A DNA stretch of 64,000 nucleotides, taken from Pogonophryne albipinna (lineage: Eukaryota; Chordata; Actinopteri; Perciformes; Artedidraconidae). A program made the position numbers and the translations under genes. Positions within the stretch are counted from its first letter, which is position 1, and each line of letters opens with the position of its first letter. Shown piece by piece: positions 13,381-44,741 of the stretch. The notes under the pieces are model-generated. The model saw only the letters and a list, made by a program, of their open reading frames with translations. It did not search any database and had not been told where the DNA came from. The stretch covers positions 5,428,983 to 5,492,982 of the forward strand of contig CM053251.1 in NCBI GenBank assembly GCA_028583405.1, written 5' to 3'.

Positions 13381-13455
13381 GGGGAGCTCATGTCACCACT
13401 AGGGGAGCTCATGTCACCACTAGGGGAGCTCATGTCACCACTAGGGGAGCTATAG
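13381..13455. repeat. 22-bp tandem repeat, about 3.4 copies
   Basis: The unit is ggggagctcatgtcaccact plus ag, repeated in the right subterminal part of the outer hAT element. Subterminal repeats of this kind are often transposase-binding sites in hAT elements; that function is inferred from the superfamily. Confidence 0.85.
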
Positions 13456-13486
13456 CTCCCCCTGCTCCCCTCCAGTTCGCACCCTG

Positions 13487-16160
13487 CCCAAATGTTGTCA
13501 AACAACGTTTCCGAATGTTGTTTTAGTTCCACTAAACTTTAGGTTCTCTGCATTGCTCTCAATGGCCAAAACAGCTAAAAATGACAAAGATGCACAAAAA
13601 AAGGTAAGAACAGACAGAACTCACAAGTGATATACATGAATTAACTTTGACAAAACGTATCTGGTTGTTTGAACTGAAAGTAAACAGAGTATAAATCAGC
13701 ATCTGCTCAATGCACACTATTTATATGTCCCTGTTTACTTTATCTCTCACCACACTCTTTCCTCACCTCCTCCTTTCGCTGCCAGATGCCCTCCCGCTCT
13801 CTGCAGACCCCAGAGCTGCCTTCAGGGGCCGTAATATGTCTCCGGCACCAGAGACTGTGAGGAGGATTGAGTAATGGGCGGAGTGAAACCACAGTACACA
13901 CATTCAAGTTGTCCATAAATCTATGGCCTGGAGACGAGACAGCAACAACGCCCAGCTCTGACACAATAACATAACATGGAGTTTCTTTTGTTCAAGGAAT
14001 GGTTGTATCCTCCTCTGCCATAGAAACATGGATACTGTAATGTATCTTTTTGTTTCACCATATACTATAGCCTACTATATATATGTTGGATATTTTAAAT
14101 AGTCTTTGTGGTTTATTTTTTTACATTCTGGGTTACGGATCATATAGCATATCAGGACTGTCATCTAAAAAACATTTTAAATAACACTATCTGTATCTTA
14201 TTGTGAGTATAAACATTATTCCAATGCTGCTGAAGTGGAAATGTTATTGCCACAAGACTACAAGTTTATCTCTTGACTGTCCGAGGGAACAATGTTGTTT
14301 CTATATAATAACGGCAAGAGTCTGCTTCCGTCTGTTTTACACCATCTCCCACTAAGCGTTGCTTCTGTTGTGTACAGCGAGAAGTCGTGTGATGCGAGGC
14401 CGATCCTAATCTCTTTAGATGACTAAATGAATTATTGGCCTTCCCACTTTGACCCAGAGAAAGAACAAAGAGCATAATTCATCAGCAGGCAGATCACGCA
14501 GACTGTCGTCGTCCCCCGGGTCGACGCTCGCGACACAGAGGGCCTCATCATATAGTTGGCCAGGGGCGGCTCTGTTCATCAGCATGACAAATGAGAGAGG
14601 CCATAGAAAGAAACACAGCATCTTCTTTCCATTCCTAAAGCGGATGTGTCGCTATCAACATATCTGAGACTCAAGTGTGTAACAACAAGCACACTTGAAT
14701 AGCAACAAAGTGTTAAGCTAAAAACATACGACGCATTAAAATAGACACTCAGATGTGGAAAGGCCCGCCATTCCTCCAGTACCGAGGTTTATGTATATTC
14801 CCACATACTCTTTCCAAGCCAAGAGTCTCAATAGCAAACAGATGTGCGTCACAGTAACAAGAGAAGTGACTTTGTGGGATTGGCTCTTTTATTTCAACAC
14901 ATTTTCATCCTCTGACCTGCTTTGACTCTTTCCTGTGTTGTAAGTGTTACTAATCTCCTGTTATCCACGGGTTTGAAAGGGGAACTTTACCCATTTTGCT
15001 CATAAAGTTCAGTTAATTTGTCAAGGGGAGCACTACTCTGTTTCTATGAATCAATAACAAGTGGTTTTGATGTGGAGCAGCAAAGAGGAAGTCACTGCAG
15101 TGTCCAGCATATGATGCTTCCTAAAAGGAATTTTTGTTTTATTGTGCGGTTTCATTACAGAATTAACAAATCAAATGTTAAATTGTGAGCTTTTAGAGGT
15201 GCTGATAGGGGTGGAATATGATACCTGTGTGCAGTCAGGCTATTTTCCTGTTTCCAGTCTTTATGTTATGCTAAGCTAAATAGCTAACTAGCTTAACCAT
15301 TAGGTGATATTCTTATGTAACTCTCTTATTTACCAAAATGTCAAACTATTCTTCCAAATCTGTTTCCTTTGCGTCAACACTTTTAAAATCCTCTCTATTA
15401 CCCACATTCAAGATTTTAGTTTACAGTTTTCAATGCTAAATTACCAGTAGCTAATTTGCATATCTTAGCATGCTAACACACTAAAGCTAAGCAAACATGA
15501 AAAACATAATACCTGCTTAACATTGGTCAGCATTCTAGTGTTATATACATTTTTATTTTAAACGTATTAAATGCAAAATTATATTGTATATATTTAAGTT
15601 TATTTTAGAACCTGTGGTTTGCTGAAATTGTTTTTTATGTGTGTTCAATCACACTGTACCATTGATATCACTGCCACTCTGCCAGTATTAAAAAAAGATA
15701 AAAAATGATTAGCTTTATTAGCATTAGCATGAGTTGGTATCTTAGTGTTAGAATCAGAGAGTTTACCAGTAGGTCAGCGTAAGAAGTATAACACTATAGT
15801 TTGTATTATGGTAAACCATCTTTACATTAGTGTATAAAGCAGACAGCTGCAGCTCTGTAAGATTCCAACATTCCTCAGTGATCCTATAGTTAGGGATCCT
15901 ATAGTTAGCTCCTCTTTTGGGACTGTAGCTTTTCAGCGACGGAGGCCAGGTTCAGATTATAATGGACCATTACGTTTTCCCATGGGCTCGCTCTTTATAG
16001 TCTGACACAGGCATTCCCATTGGTGCTCCATTTGGCTGCTGTCTCATGAACCCGGATGTGTGGTGTCAATCAGGCACTCAGAGAACTGTCAGATAATTTA
16101 GATTATACCTCCCCCTGGTGACACTCTGAGGGACTTTGTTGTGCATAGTAGAGTCAGTAA
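13487..16160. other. Intergenic, no confident gene
   Basis: A short ATG frame of 14 codons at 13562-13603 (MAKTAKNDKDAQKK) ends at a good donor (AAG/gtaaga), but I found no following exon. The remainder is AT-rich with a small direct repeat of atcctatagttag at about 15882-15906. I see nothing else supportable. Confidence 0.35.
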
Positions 16161-17549
16161 TGTGGTGGGGCAGGTAATCTTGGAGAAACCAGTTTGAGTG
16201 CGCTTGAATTTGAAAATACACAGGGCCCTTCTCACTTCGGTTAAATGGATTCCTTGCGTCCCTCACTTGCGTCGTTTCTCTGTGACTAGTCCCTCCCACC
16301 AGGGAAGCATGGAGAGATGCAAGGAAACCACGAGAAGCAGGGAAATTAGTTTTAAGAGCAATGGGACGTCCTTTCCTCCGGAGCGTCACGTGAAGCGACG
16401 TCCGTTTGTGACGACGCCGCACAGCTGATCGTCTGACAGCAGCTCTGTCCCCGTTGTTTTCACAAACACCCCCGCCTCTGTTAGTACACATTTACTGACA
16501 CAAACATTTGTATCATCTGTTGTAGACCACAATAAATAAAATAAAATAAGAACTCAGACTCAAAAAAGATAAACGCCATTCTTAAAATGTATAAACGAAC
16601 AATAGTTTGATCAATATTGATTAGAGTGCACAATAGAAATAAAATAATTGAGAGAAGAAAAAGAGAGATCTATCAAAACCCAGTTAGATTAACATTCATT
16701 GGATTGCACTCTTTGTTTGTTTGTGTGGATATGTAGCACATTAACATTTAAATAGCACTTAATGACTGACTGAATGGAAATGACAATAAATGAAAATGCA
16801 AAACGAAAAAAGCGATCATGAAAATGTTTTCAAAAAATGAATAAAATGATTTTTGACCACTTTGTTGTTCAGATATATCACACATTTGTAACTAAATGAT
16901 ACATGAATTGAAACAAAACACGGTATAAACTGAGGAGTGACTCCCATGAGGTTCATGTGTTTTCTTCACTCCGCTGGAAAATTGCTCTCATGTCAAGAAG
17001 CATCAGATCAGTGCATGCACTGCCTCGTCCAATCAGTGAGCGATACACAGTAAGGGGGCGGGGCGAGTGTCTGAGGATTTAATCGAAGGATGGTCTGGTG
17101 GTTCCTCGGTTATAGCTCCTCCATTATCGCTCCTCGATCCTCCGGCAAAAATAAGGCCATTGGGACGCTACTCAAGATGGCGCAGACAAATCAATTTCCG
17201 GTGAGACCGAGGAGCGAGGAAATAAAAATAAGAGAAGTGAGAAGGGCCCACAGCCGGAAAAAATCTGCCACTTCCTTACAGAGCCCCTCCTCCAACACAC
17301 ACGAACGCGGACATGACCAATGAGGGCACGAGGTTTGCATGTGCACAGATGTAAGGCTGACAGGCAGGTAGGCCATCCAGTTATTAAAAAAAAAAGTATT
17401 AAAATGATTGGTCGTGCTTCCACAGATGACATTTTTTTTATGGATTTTAAGATATTTTAAGATATTCATTGCTATCGGGATGTTAAGAGCATTCCATGGA
17501 ATATGACAAAAAGTGTATCTCGAGTCAGTTTCTCAAACCTACCCCACCT
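16161..17549. mobile_element. piggyBac-like TTAA MITE, split by another MITE
   Basis: The right end (CTACCCCACCT then TTAA at 17550-17553) and left end (GGTGGGGCAGGTAAT, degenerate) match the intact copy at 45605-45986. The halves line up with that copy through aaaatacacag and cacagccgg. The insertion between them is the 16224-17248 element. Confidence 0.65.
16224..17248. mobile_element. 1.03-kb MITE with 5-bp target duplication CACAG
   Basis: The inverted termini are GGCCCTTCTCACTTC and GAAGTGAGAAGGGCC. The flanks are CACAG at 16219-16223 and 17249-17253, and the related element at 45605-45986 shows the unoccupied site (aaaatacacagccgg). Interior text matches the 7244-8403 element, so both belong to one family. 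No transposase. Confidence 0.8.
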
Positions 17550-17553
17550 TTAA

Positions 17554-18540
17554 ATCAAGGTTTTTAGAAATATTTTGATGGAAGATTTTCTGGTGTAGGA
17601 CTGTACAAAATACAAAATAATATTCAACCTGAAAAATGATTTCAAATACTTATTTTTATTTTGAATACATCATTGTATTTTTCAAAGTTCAGGATAAAAA
17701 CTCCAACTTTCAAATAAATTGTATTTTTTTGAATGATCAAAACTTATGACCCTGAAATAGCTCCATAGGACTGCTGCTAAATAACTCACTGGAATACATA
17801 AAAAAAACATTCCACCGGGTCAATGAGCAACTTGAAGGCAGGTTGACCTTGCTTGTTCATTCAAGGCTGGGAAACTATGTGACACAGATAATGCAATATC
17901 AAATAAAGGTGTATTTCTCTCAACTTCACATAAAACACCATGAGAGACATACTCTATACATGGCTGCTGAGTTTTGACAGAATTTACGAGACTGTAATGA
18001 AATCTTTAAACAATATACAGTCTCAATAGTTGTAAGTAAATTTTAAGTTACTCAAAATGTAAGTAAAATAGATTATTTCTAAGGGTTTTCAAATAAGAGG
18101 AATGCCATTTATTGACACAACAAAAGGAGCTTTTCCACATTCTTCTTATTTTCTGAATTTGTGAAGTAAAACTTTGTATTTTTTAATATTTAAACATGTT
18201 AAAATGCACAACAAGCTATGTAAATTACAAAAGACAGCCAACATTTGATCCCTAAAGACAAATAATTATTTATTTTCTGCAATTTATCATCTGAGTCAGT
18301 GGTGCTTAGTTCTTCCACTCCATTTGAACCAAAATCACTGCATTCACTTTCAACGTTTGACTACCTTTCCTCACATGCAACCAGAAGAAAAAAGGAGCTT
18401 GAACTTCAGTAGTGAATGCCATGAATGAATCATGGCTCAGACTCTACACCAACTACATATATCCCTTACCATTAAGGCTTTTTCTGGTCTCAACAAGCTC
18501 CCAACATGCCCATTTACGGTTTGCAATGAACCCTTTAGAC
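17554..18540. other. AT-rich spacer, no gene seen
   Basis: I see no coding segment, recognisable repeat or RNA gene. The last 8 bp (CTTTAGAC, 18533-18540) are the left target duplication of the next element. Confidence 0.4.
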
Positions 18541-19200
18541 CAGGGGTATTCAACTAAAATTCAACGAGGTCCAATTAGAGAAAATCTCCCCATGCAAAGG
18601 TCCGAAGTTGTTTTATGAATTAGTGTGATATATATTGAAGTAGCTGCAGCTTTATCAACGTCTGCATGTAATCAACAGCTGACTGCCAATCAAATAAAAC
18701 AAAAATAAACAACAATATTTATTGTCAATTAACAGTAAAATACTGTGGATATGTGTAATGTTCCTCTCGGGCTGCATTTAAAAATAAAATAGAGAAAATA
18801 AATAAAATAGCTTTTGAAAATATGTGCATCTTAAAAGTGCTTAATTTTAGATAAATAAAACAAAGTGTAGCAGCAGCTTGAGTTTCTCTTTTTCTTTGTT
18901 AACCGTTTCACATCATGACTTAACAGTTTCAGACGATTATAGAACAATATCAGTCTTTACACATCACAACAGTTGAACAGTTTTAAAGTTTCTCTTTCTT
19001 TCCCTCTTATATTGCAGCCCCTCTCTCACTTTGTTCTGTTCAGTGTGAGAATTGAGCTCAAGCTTGTCCTGCCAGGAGTTTAACTCTGGGCTGACATGGT
19101 GTCAGGGCCATTCTCATACACATGCAGGTGCTCATTGGTTAGCCTCGGTTAGCCTGCCCTGGAATGATATTTAGTTTTAATTTTGATCCTGCTGGACTGA

Positions 19201-19452
19201 TCATATTGGGCTCTGAGTGAGACTGCTTATTTTTTGTGAGCTCAGTTCTGACTTGAGAGGGAATGTTTGGTCAAACACTTTGTGTTTTGTCTCATAGTGG
19301 CGTTTTGCCACTTTTAATGAGCGCCACGGTCTCTGAACAAATGAGACACACTGGTTCTGTGCTCCCAGAGGGCAGGATGAACATGAATGAGTCCACTCAG
19401 GGTTAAAAGCTCTGTTCTCACTGTCCACTTTCCTCTTCTTGGAGAGCGCCAT
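19201..19452 (-). pseudogene. hAT transposase N-terminal fragment, GTF2IRD2/ZBED-like
   Basis: The frame begins MALSKKRKVDSENRAFNPEW and later has KRHYETKH, both typical of the BED-finger start of hAT transposases related to the C-terminal half of GTF2IRD2. The Cys pair of the zinc finger is scrambled between these motifs, suggesting frameshifts. The rest of the transposase is missing. Confidence 0.7.
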
Positions 19453-19599
19453 GTGTCATTATTTGTCTCTCCCTGTCTGCCGCTAAAACGCCTGTTCACT
19501 CTCCGCTTCTCTCCCTGTATCGCTAGTTATTCTCTTCACTCACTTTCCACTCCGCTTGTCTCTGCCGCGCTCTCATCTCTTCTTCTCCCTTACGAAAAA

Positions 19600-20200
19600 A
19601 CACTATCGTATTACTATTGAGAATTACTATAGAAATACCACAAAAAACTGCTATATTATTTCTATGGTGTTTTGGGACACACTAGAATTACTTTAGTAAT
19701 ACTATAGAGTTGGCTATGGTGATCTTATAGTGAAGTTACAGTTATACTATAGTGTTTCCTGTAGTATTTCTATGGTTTTTCGGCCACTATAGGAAATTAC
19801 TAGCTATACTATTGAGTTTTATGTAGTATCACTATAGTGCTTTATATTGTAGAGCCGATGAATGGGAGTCGGAGGCGGTGTGTTCAGTATGGAACTCCAC
19901 ACTTTATTATCAAAGAACATTCAGACAGGTTAAGACATTAGCTTATTACTTGTTGTGAAGCTAGCATGAATGAACCTAGCTTCCGGTGCCCTCTGTAACG
20001 GGTCCGTGTTGCAACACAATAACCAGAGGTGAATTATGTCCCATCACGTGGCACCACAATATATTATTTCTATGGTTTTTTGGAACACACTACAGAAAAT
20101 TACTATAGTAATACTATAGAGTTGGCTATGGTGATCTTATAGTGAATCTATAGTTAATTAGCTTTAATAATGATGTATTCATCCCTATAGTAAGTATGGT
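19600..20200. repeat. Direct duplication of an ACTATAG-rich stretch
   Basis: A segment containing ttatttctatggtgttttgg, then actatagagttggctatggtg and atcttatagtgaa, occurs at about 19650-19735 and again at about 20062-20148. The 211-bp LTR-like sequence lies between the copies. Confidence 0.7.
19848..20058. mobile_element. Possible short solo LTR
   Basis: The sequence begins TGTAGAGCC and ends GGCACCACA, imperfect inverted ends with TG..CA, flanked by ATAT on both sides (19844-19847 and 20059-20062). The 4-bp duplication lies in AT-rich sequence and could be chance. No internal coding region is present. Confidence 0.4.
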
Positions 20201-21434
20201 ATCAACAAATACAAGTTAGCAAGCAGAGCAGTTTCAATTTGAAAGATAGGGACTTTATTAACAAAATAAAATACATTGTTCACAGAATATGAATACGAAT
20301 AACTTAAATGTAAAAAATGTACAAGAACAATTTCAGGCCCGAAACAGAAATGGTTGGGCAATGAAATTAAGGGGAAAAGTGTCCCAACCCCTATATATAA
20401 ACACATTTCACATTCATATACTTACAACCCATGCCTCTCCACCAAGTCAGAGATGCAAACTTTGACAAGTTTGAGGCTGGTCTTCTCGGTAAGAATGCCA
20501 TTAGTTTGCAGTTAATCAAATACTTCTGGAATTTTCTTCTTAAGTAGATCAGTTAGGCCATTCAGAAGAACTGGTTCTTGGCTGAACAAAACAATAAGAG
20601 CAAGCACAGCACAGAGTAAAGTTCTGGCCCGTGTGATTTTTTTAAACACAATTTAACAAGCATGGTACATGTATACCTGAGTTTGACAGACTTCTCTTAG
20701 GACAGGCTGAAGATCCGGTGCTTCAGAAAAGTGCACTTGGAATCTGTCAAAGTTACTGATGTTCTCACTTCTATCAACATCTATAAACTCTTTGAAGTCT
20801 GTGTTGTATTTTAAAATCCTATCCAGGACAAATCCAAATTCACCTGTTACTTCCAGGAGATGGTTTGTGCTTTGGACACTGTAGATTTTTCTTTTTTTTC
20901 ACGATTTTTCCACGAATATTTTCATCTGAGTCCCGCGCACTTCCTGGGGGACAGCGTCATATAGATATATATAGACATATATGGCGCTGCTGGGGGCTTG
21001 ATCAAGCCGTGCTGGCCAAAGGGCGGTACTACACTTCCGTTTGGTTGCCAGGCCCGGAAACACTTTTTCCCATTGACTTACATGGGGAAAGAGTGATCTG
21101 TAAATCGTTGGATAATTTTTTTTAAACTAAATAAACAACCCATTATGAACACTTGTATAGCCCTTATTAAAAACATTCATTCCTCAAGTTGTAAAAATGT
21201 GCTAATAACGTTATTCTGAGAGTTATTTCCATTATGATCTAACCCACGGGACCGCGCCGCCCGGCACGTTCATGTTACGTGTTCAGCACTACATTCATCA
21301 TTTGTAAAATATTATACTACATGGGCTGTATGATTAAATCTTGTACCATAAATGTTGTATTAAATAAAGTTAATATTACCGACGTTACATTAACGTCCCT
21401 CTAGCTTATTATTGCACTAAGAAGCTTATTGCAC

Positions 21435-21439
<5 letters not shown>

Positions 21440-21487
<48 letters not shown>
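21440..21487. repeat. (TA)n microsatellite
   Basis: A pure TA run of about 48 bp directly before the 5'-truncated LINE. Confidence 0.95.
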
Positions 21488-21488
<1 letters not shown>

Positions 21489-21489
<1 letters not shown>

Positions 21490-22660
21490 CTACAGGGGTC
21501 CCTCAGGGCTCTGTTCTTGGTCCCCTCCTCTTCTCCTTGTACACAAACTCGCTCGGATCAGTCATTAGCCCGCATGGTTTTTCATACCACTGCTACGCTG
21601 ACGACACCCAATTAATTCTGTCCTTTCCCCGCTCAGAGACGCAGGTCGTCGCACGCATCTCTGCTTGTCTAGCTGACATCTCTCAGTGGATGTCTGCTCA
21701 CCACCTCAAGCTCAACCTTGACAAGACTGAACTGCTTTTCCTTCCGGGAAAAGATTGCCCCACTCTTGACCTAACAATCAACATCGGCACCTCTGTTGTT
21801 TCCCCAACTCAGACTGCAAGGAATCTGGGTGTGACCCTAGATAACAACCTGTCCTTCACTGCAAACATCGCTGCTACAACCCGCTGCTGCAGATACACGC
21901 TTTACAACATCAGGAGGATACGTCCCCAGCTGACCCAGAAAGCCACGCAGGTTCTGGTCCAGGCTCTCGTCATCTCACGCCTAGACTACTGCAACTCTCT
22001 CCTGGCTGGTCTACCTGCATGTGCCATCCGACCTCTGCAGCTCATCCAGAATGCAGCGGCTCGTCTGGTCTTCAACCTTCCTAAATTCTCCCACACCACG
22101 CCGCTCCTCCGCTCCCTCCACTGGCTTCCGGTAACTGCTAGAATCCACTTCAAGACAATGGTACTTGCGTACCATGCTGCGAATGGATCTGGCCCCTCCT
22201 ACATCCAGGACATGGTTAAACCATCCACCCCAGCACGTGCACTCCGCTCTGCATCAACCAAACGGCTCGCTGCACCCTCACTGTGAGAGGGACCCAAGTT
22301 CCCATCAGCAAAAACACGTGGGTTTGCCATCCTGGCTCCAAAATGGTGGAATGAGCTCCCCATTGACATCAGGACAGCAGATAGCTTACACACCTTCCGG
22401 CGCAGACTGAAAACTCATCTCTTTCGACTCCACTTCAAGCAATAGAACTATTAACAAAGCACTTATATACTAATAAAGGACTGGCTTTAGGTAAGCCAGT
22501 CCTTTATTAGTATATAAGTGCTTTGTTAATTGAGTTGAGTAGCACTTGAAATGTTTTTGCTCTATGAAACCTGATGTACTTATATGATTCTGTTTTCTTC
22601 AAGTTTGTATCTTGTTGGTCGAACGCACTTATTGTAAGTCGCAATGCAATGTAATGTAAT
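21489..22660 (+). mobile_element. 5'-truncated L2-like LINE with reverse transcriptase fragment
   Basis: The frame from 21489 reads [18 protein letters not shown], then YADDTQL (the catalytic YADD box), then the thumb-region signature [17 protein letters not shown] and NAAARLVF, typical of the L2/CR1-like clade in fish. An in-frame TGA at 22284-22286 interrupts the C terminus; the same frame continues with KWWNELP and ends at a TAG near 22443. The N-terminal endonuclease and most of the RT fingers are missing. The 3' tail holds the 37-bp hairpin described separately. Confidence 0.88.
22451..22529. repeat. Perfect 37-bp inverted repeat with 5-nt loop
   Basis: The left arm (22451-22487, beginning TTAACAAAGCACTTATATAC) and right arm (22493-22529) are exact reverse complements; the loop is TAGGT. 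It lies just after the LINE ORF stop. It could extrude as a cruciform or fold in RNA. A template-switch origin is likely, because only one arm is expected in the LINE tail. Confidence 0.95.
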
Positions 22661-23148
22661 ATGTGTATATATATATATATATAGTGCAATAATTCTTTCA
22701 TGCTAAATGAAGCTCTGTTGCTTGGATATCACTAGATCCTGTTACAGCGTAATATAAGTACATAACGATTGATGTTTACATTAGCATAATTACTAGCTAG
22801 CCGCTAGCTGCTAACTGCCGCCTCGTTAATATCAAATCCATCATAATAACAATCCATTACCATGCTGTCATGAACGCGCGGTGCTGTTACGTGTAGGCAA
22901 ATTGACGTGCTTGATGTGAACAAGCATTTTGGTTAAAGTTGCGCATGCGCTATGAGCGCACATACGGGTACTTCTCAGGCATGCCGGGTAATCTGTGACG
23001 TTTCACTCTCTCAAAAGTTGGGCCATTTTATCATCATGCGCTAATGAGCAACTCTCATAGGAATGAATGAGGCCCCGCCTCCCACGCTGTATAGGTCGGT
23101 GTCTGGGTCCGGACCGCGGTCAGCCTGTTGCTAACCCCTGCTTTAGAA

Positions 23149-24166
23149 AACAGATAATGCTACTTTAGCGTCCTTTTGTCATGTAGATGTATTTTATTGC
23201 CTTTGCTGTTTGGCAATAATGAAATACGATGAGCCCATGCACTTTATAGCCACACTGCTCTTATTGTATAAAGTACACATAGAAGGAAATAAGAGTTTTC
23301 AAGGTGAATAAATGAAATCTCAGTTGCTGTTTAAGGAGTGTTAAAGCAGTCACCCCAGGTGGCACTGTTCCTCAAGACAAATCTGCTCTACTTGAAGAGG
23401 ATCTAACAAACTATTTCTCATGCAAACCTTTCAAACAGCTGAAACAGACCCAGCCTGGTCACATCATCCTTTTTCAGGTCAAACTAACACACTTTTCAGC
23501 AGCTCATCGTCTACTCAGATAGCAGATGGTGTGTCAGTCAATTATATGAGTCATTTTCTCTTGCTATCAAATTATTTCATTCAGCTAATACTCCTTAATC
23601 TGGCAATACTGGAAATAAAATCTGAAAAATAATTGCTGCTATTTGGCAACACAGGATCCTGGCTCCATTAGAAAAATGTGTTCCTACTGATGGATGGATT
23701 ACGTTTCTGCTGGTGCAATTTTATATATTTTTTTATATTTCATAATTGCATCTCTTAAAAAATATGAAAGATATATATTTTATATTACGAATACCTACGG
23801 CATCTTGAAGCAATAAGACCAATCATCTTAAACCAATCAGATTTCCATAAAGTCTAAGCCTTTTTCCATAAACCTGTTCTAGATTCTGCTTTTTTGAGAG
23901 TTAATTTTTTTGCAATAAAAACACAGGACACACACAAAACTCAAGCACGTTCTTGTATAATTTATATTGAAAACATGTTAAAAACAATAGTTTCCCTTTA
24001 TAAAAACCACATAAAAACAGTTACCTGTGGTCATAATTACAACAGTGTCCTGGTAATAAAATCCTCCTGCCAATATCACATGAAACTGGAGCGATGCATC
24101 TTAATACCAAGTGCATAATGGATTTAAAATCACGCTGGATATCAAACGGGATGATGAGCTCTGTGT
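23149..24166. other. Spacer / nfatc4 3' UTR side
   Basis: Downstream (minus strand) of the nfatc4 stop. It probably holds its 3' UTR. No other gene is seen. Confidence 0.4.
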
Positions 24167-43535
<19,369 letters not shown>

Positions 43536-44178
43536 CGGACCGGATACAGATCGAGTGATACGACCTTATCTCCCTGCGTCGGTACAGCGACTTTTACGCA
43601 TAGACTGAATAGCTTTTACGTCGTTGATGCGCCAAACAAAAATCGTTTCCGGAGATATTCCCAAAAAATGTCTTTCTCCTATGTTCGTATCATTGTGCAA
43701 GTTGTCTATCCATCCTCCTGGAAGGTTTTGGTGTAACTTCAGCAACTTTTCCAAGTCTTTTCCACACGATGATGACTGCCTCTTTCTCGCGTATTTGCAA
43801 CTTTTTCAACTTGGATGCCTTGCGGTCCAAATCAAATCTTTGCTCTGGATATTTCACAATCGTTTCCGAATCACATCCCCAAGTTACAGCCGGTTCTTTC
43901 ATTCTAGCTCCATCGCAATCCCCGTGTAGCTTCTTCTTCTTCAAGACAGAGAGAGAGAGGGGAGGAAAAAAGTTTATAAAATATTTTTGTCGTCCTTTAC
44001 CCTTAATTGCCTTTGGGTGGGTTTCCCAGCTCCAGTTGGTCCGTTACTCATTCCCCATAGGACCTCCTGCCTGTCAGTCAAGTATCCCCCTGCCCAACCT
44101 CCTGCCTCCCTCTTCTCCCCCTCCTCACTCACTGTGGAGGTTTATCTTTTTCTCAAACTCACATCACATTAACTAAAC
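43536..44178 (-). promoter_or_regulatory. nfatc4 5' UTR and presumed promoter region
   Basis: Sequence immediately upstream of the nfatc4 start codon. I see no clear TATA box and cannot place a start site. The assignment rests on position only. Confidence 0.35.
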
Positions 44179-44741
44179 CAGTGGTGCAATGTAACTAAGT
44201 ACATTTACTCAAGTGCTGTCCTTAAGTTAACAATTGAGGTACTTGTACTTCACTAGAGTATTTTTATTTTATGCTACATTATACTTTTACTCCATTACAT
44301 TTTGTGAGGAAATGTAGTACTTTTTACTGCACACATTTTATTTCACATACTGTATATATAGATATAGTTGCTATTTAATATGCAGATTTAGGTTCGTATA
44401 AATCAACAATACATTATCATATATTTGTATACGTTAAACTAGTTGTAGATTAAGTAATTCAAATAAACAACCTCTTACAGTGCAACATTAAAGCGATGAA
44501 CACATTAATGCACCAATCATTTTAATACAGTATTTTTTTAAATATGTATAAAATAGGCCATTCTGTTTAACGAGTACTTTTACCTTTGGTACTTAAAGTA
44601 TTTTTTAAGCCGATTCTTTTGTACTTTTACTTCAGTAAGATTTGTACACAGGACTTTTACTTGTAACTGAGTATTTTTTACACTTTTTACACATTGCTAC
44701 TTTTACTTTAGTAAATCATTTCAGTACTTCTTCCACCTCTG
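44179..44741. mobile_element. hAT-like MITE, 563 bp
   Basis: The termini are CAGTGGTGCAATGTAACT and CTTCTTCCACCTCTG, flanked by AACTAAAC (44171-44178) and AACTCAAC (44742-44749), a 7/8 duplication. The interior is rich in gtacttttact, as in 25428-26262. Confidence 0.8.

Larger units (their letters stand above)
11239..13486 (-). mobile_element. Non-autonomous hAT transposon (outer element of a nested pair)
   Basis: The termini are CAGTGTGCGAACT (left) and AGTTCGCACCCTG (right). They are flanked by a perfect 8-bp target-site duplication, CCCAAATG, at 11231-11238 and 13487-13494, the hAT hallmark. Only a 5' transposase exon (11585-11935, minus strand) remains. A second hAT element is inserted at 12016-13197. 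The right subterminal region has a 22-bp tandem repeat. Confidence 0.88.
18541..23140 (-). mobile_element. Composite region bounded by hAT (Charlie-like) ends
   Basis: The left end CAGGGGTATTCAACTAAA and the right end, read inward CAGGGGTTAGCAACAG, are hAT-type termini. They are flanked by CTTTAGAC (18533-18540) and CTTTAGAA (23141-23148), a 7/8 target duplication. Between them lie a decayed BED-type transposase fragment, a locally duplicated ACTATAG-rich stretch, a possible short solo LTR and an L2-like LINE. I infer one old hAT copy swollen by later insertions; two unrelated ends meeting by chance is less likely given the matching flanks. Confidence 0.6.

Noticed and set aside
13562..13603. 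Possible first coding exon MAKTAKNDKDAQKK followed by a donor
   Set aside because: No partner exon or homology was found. A 14-codon ATG frame beside a gtaag is expected by chance in this much sequence.
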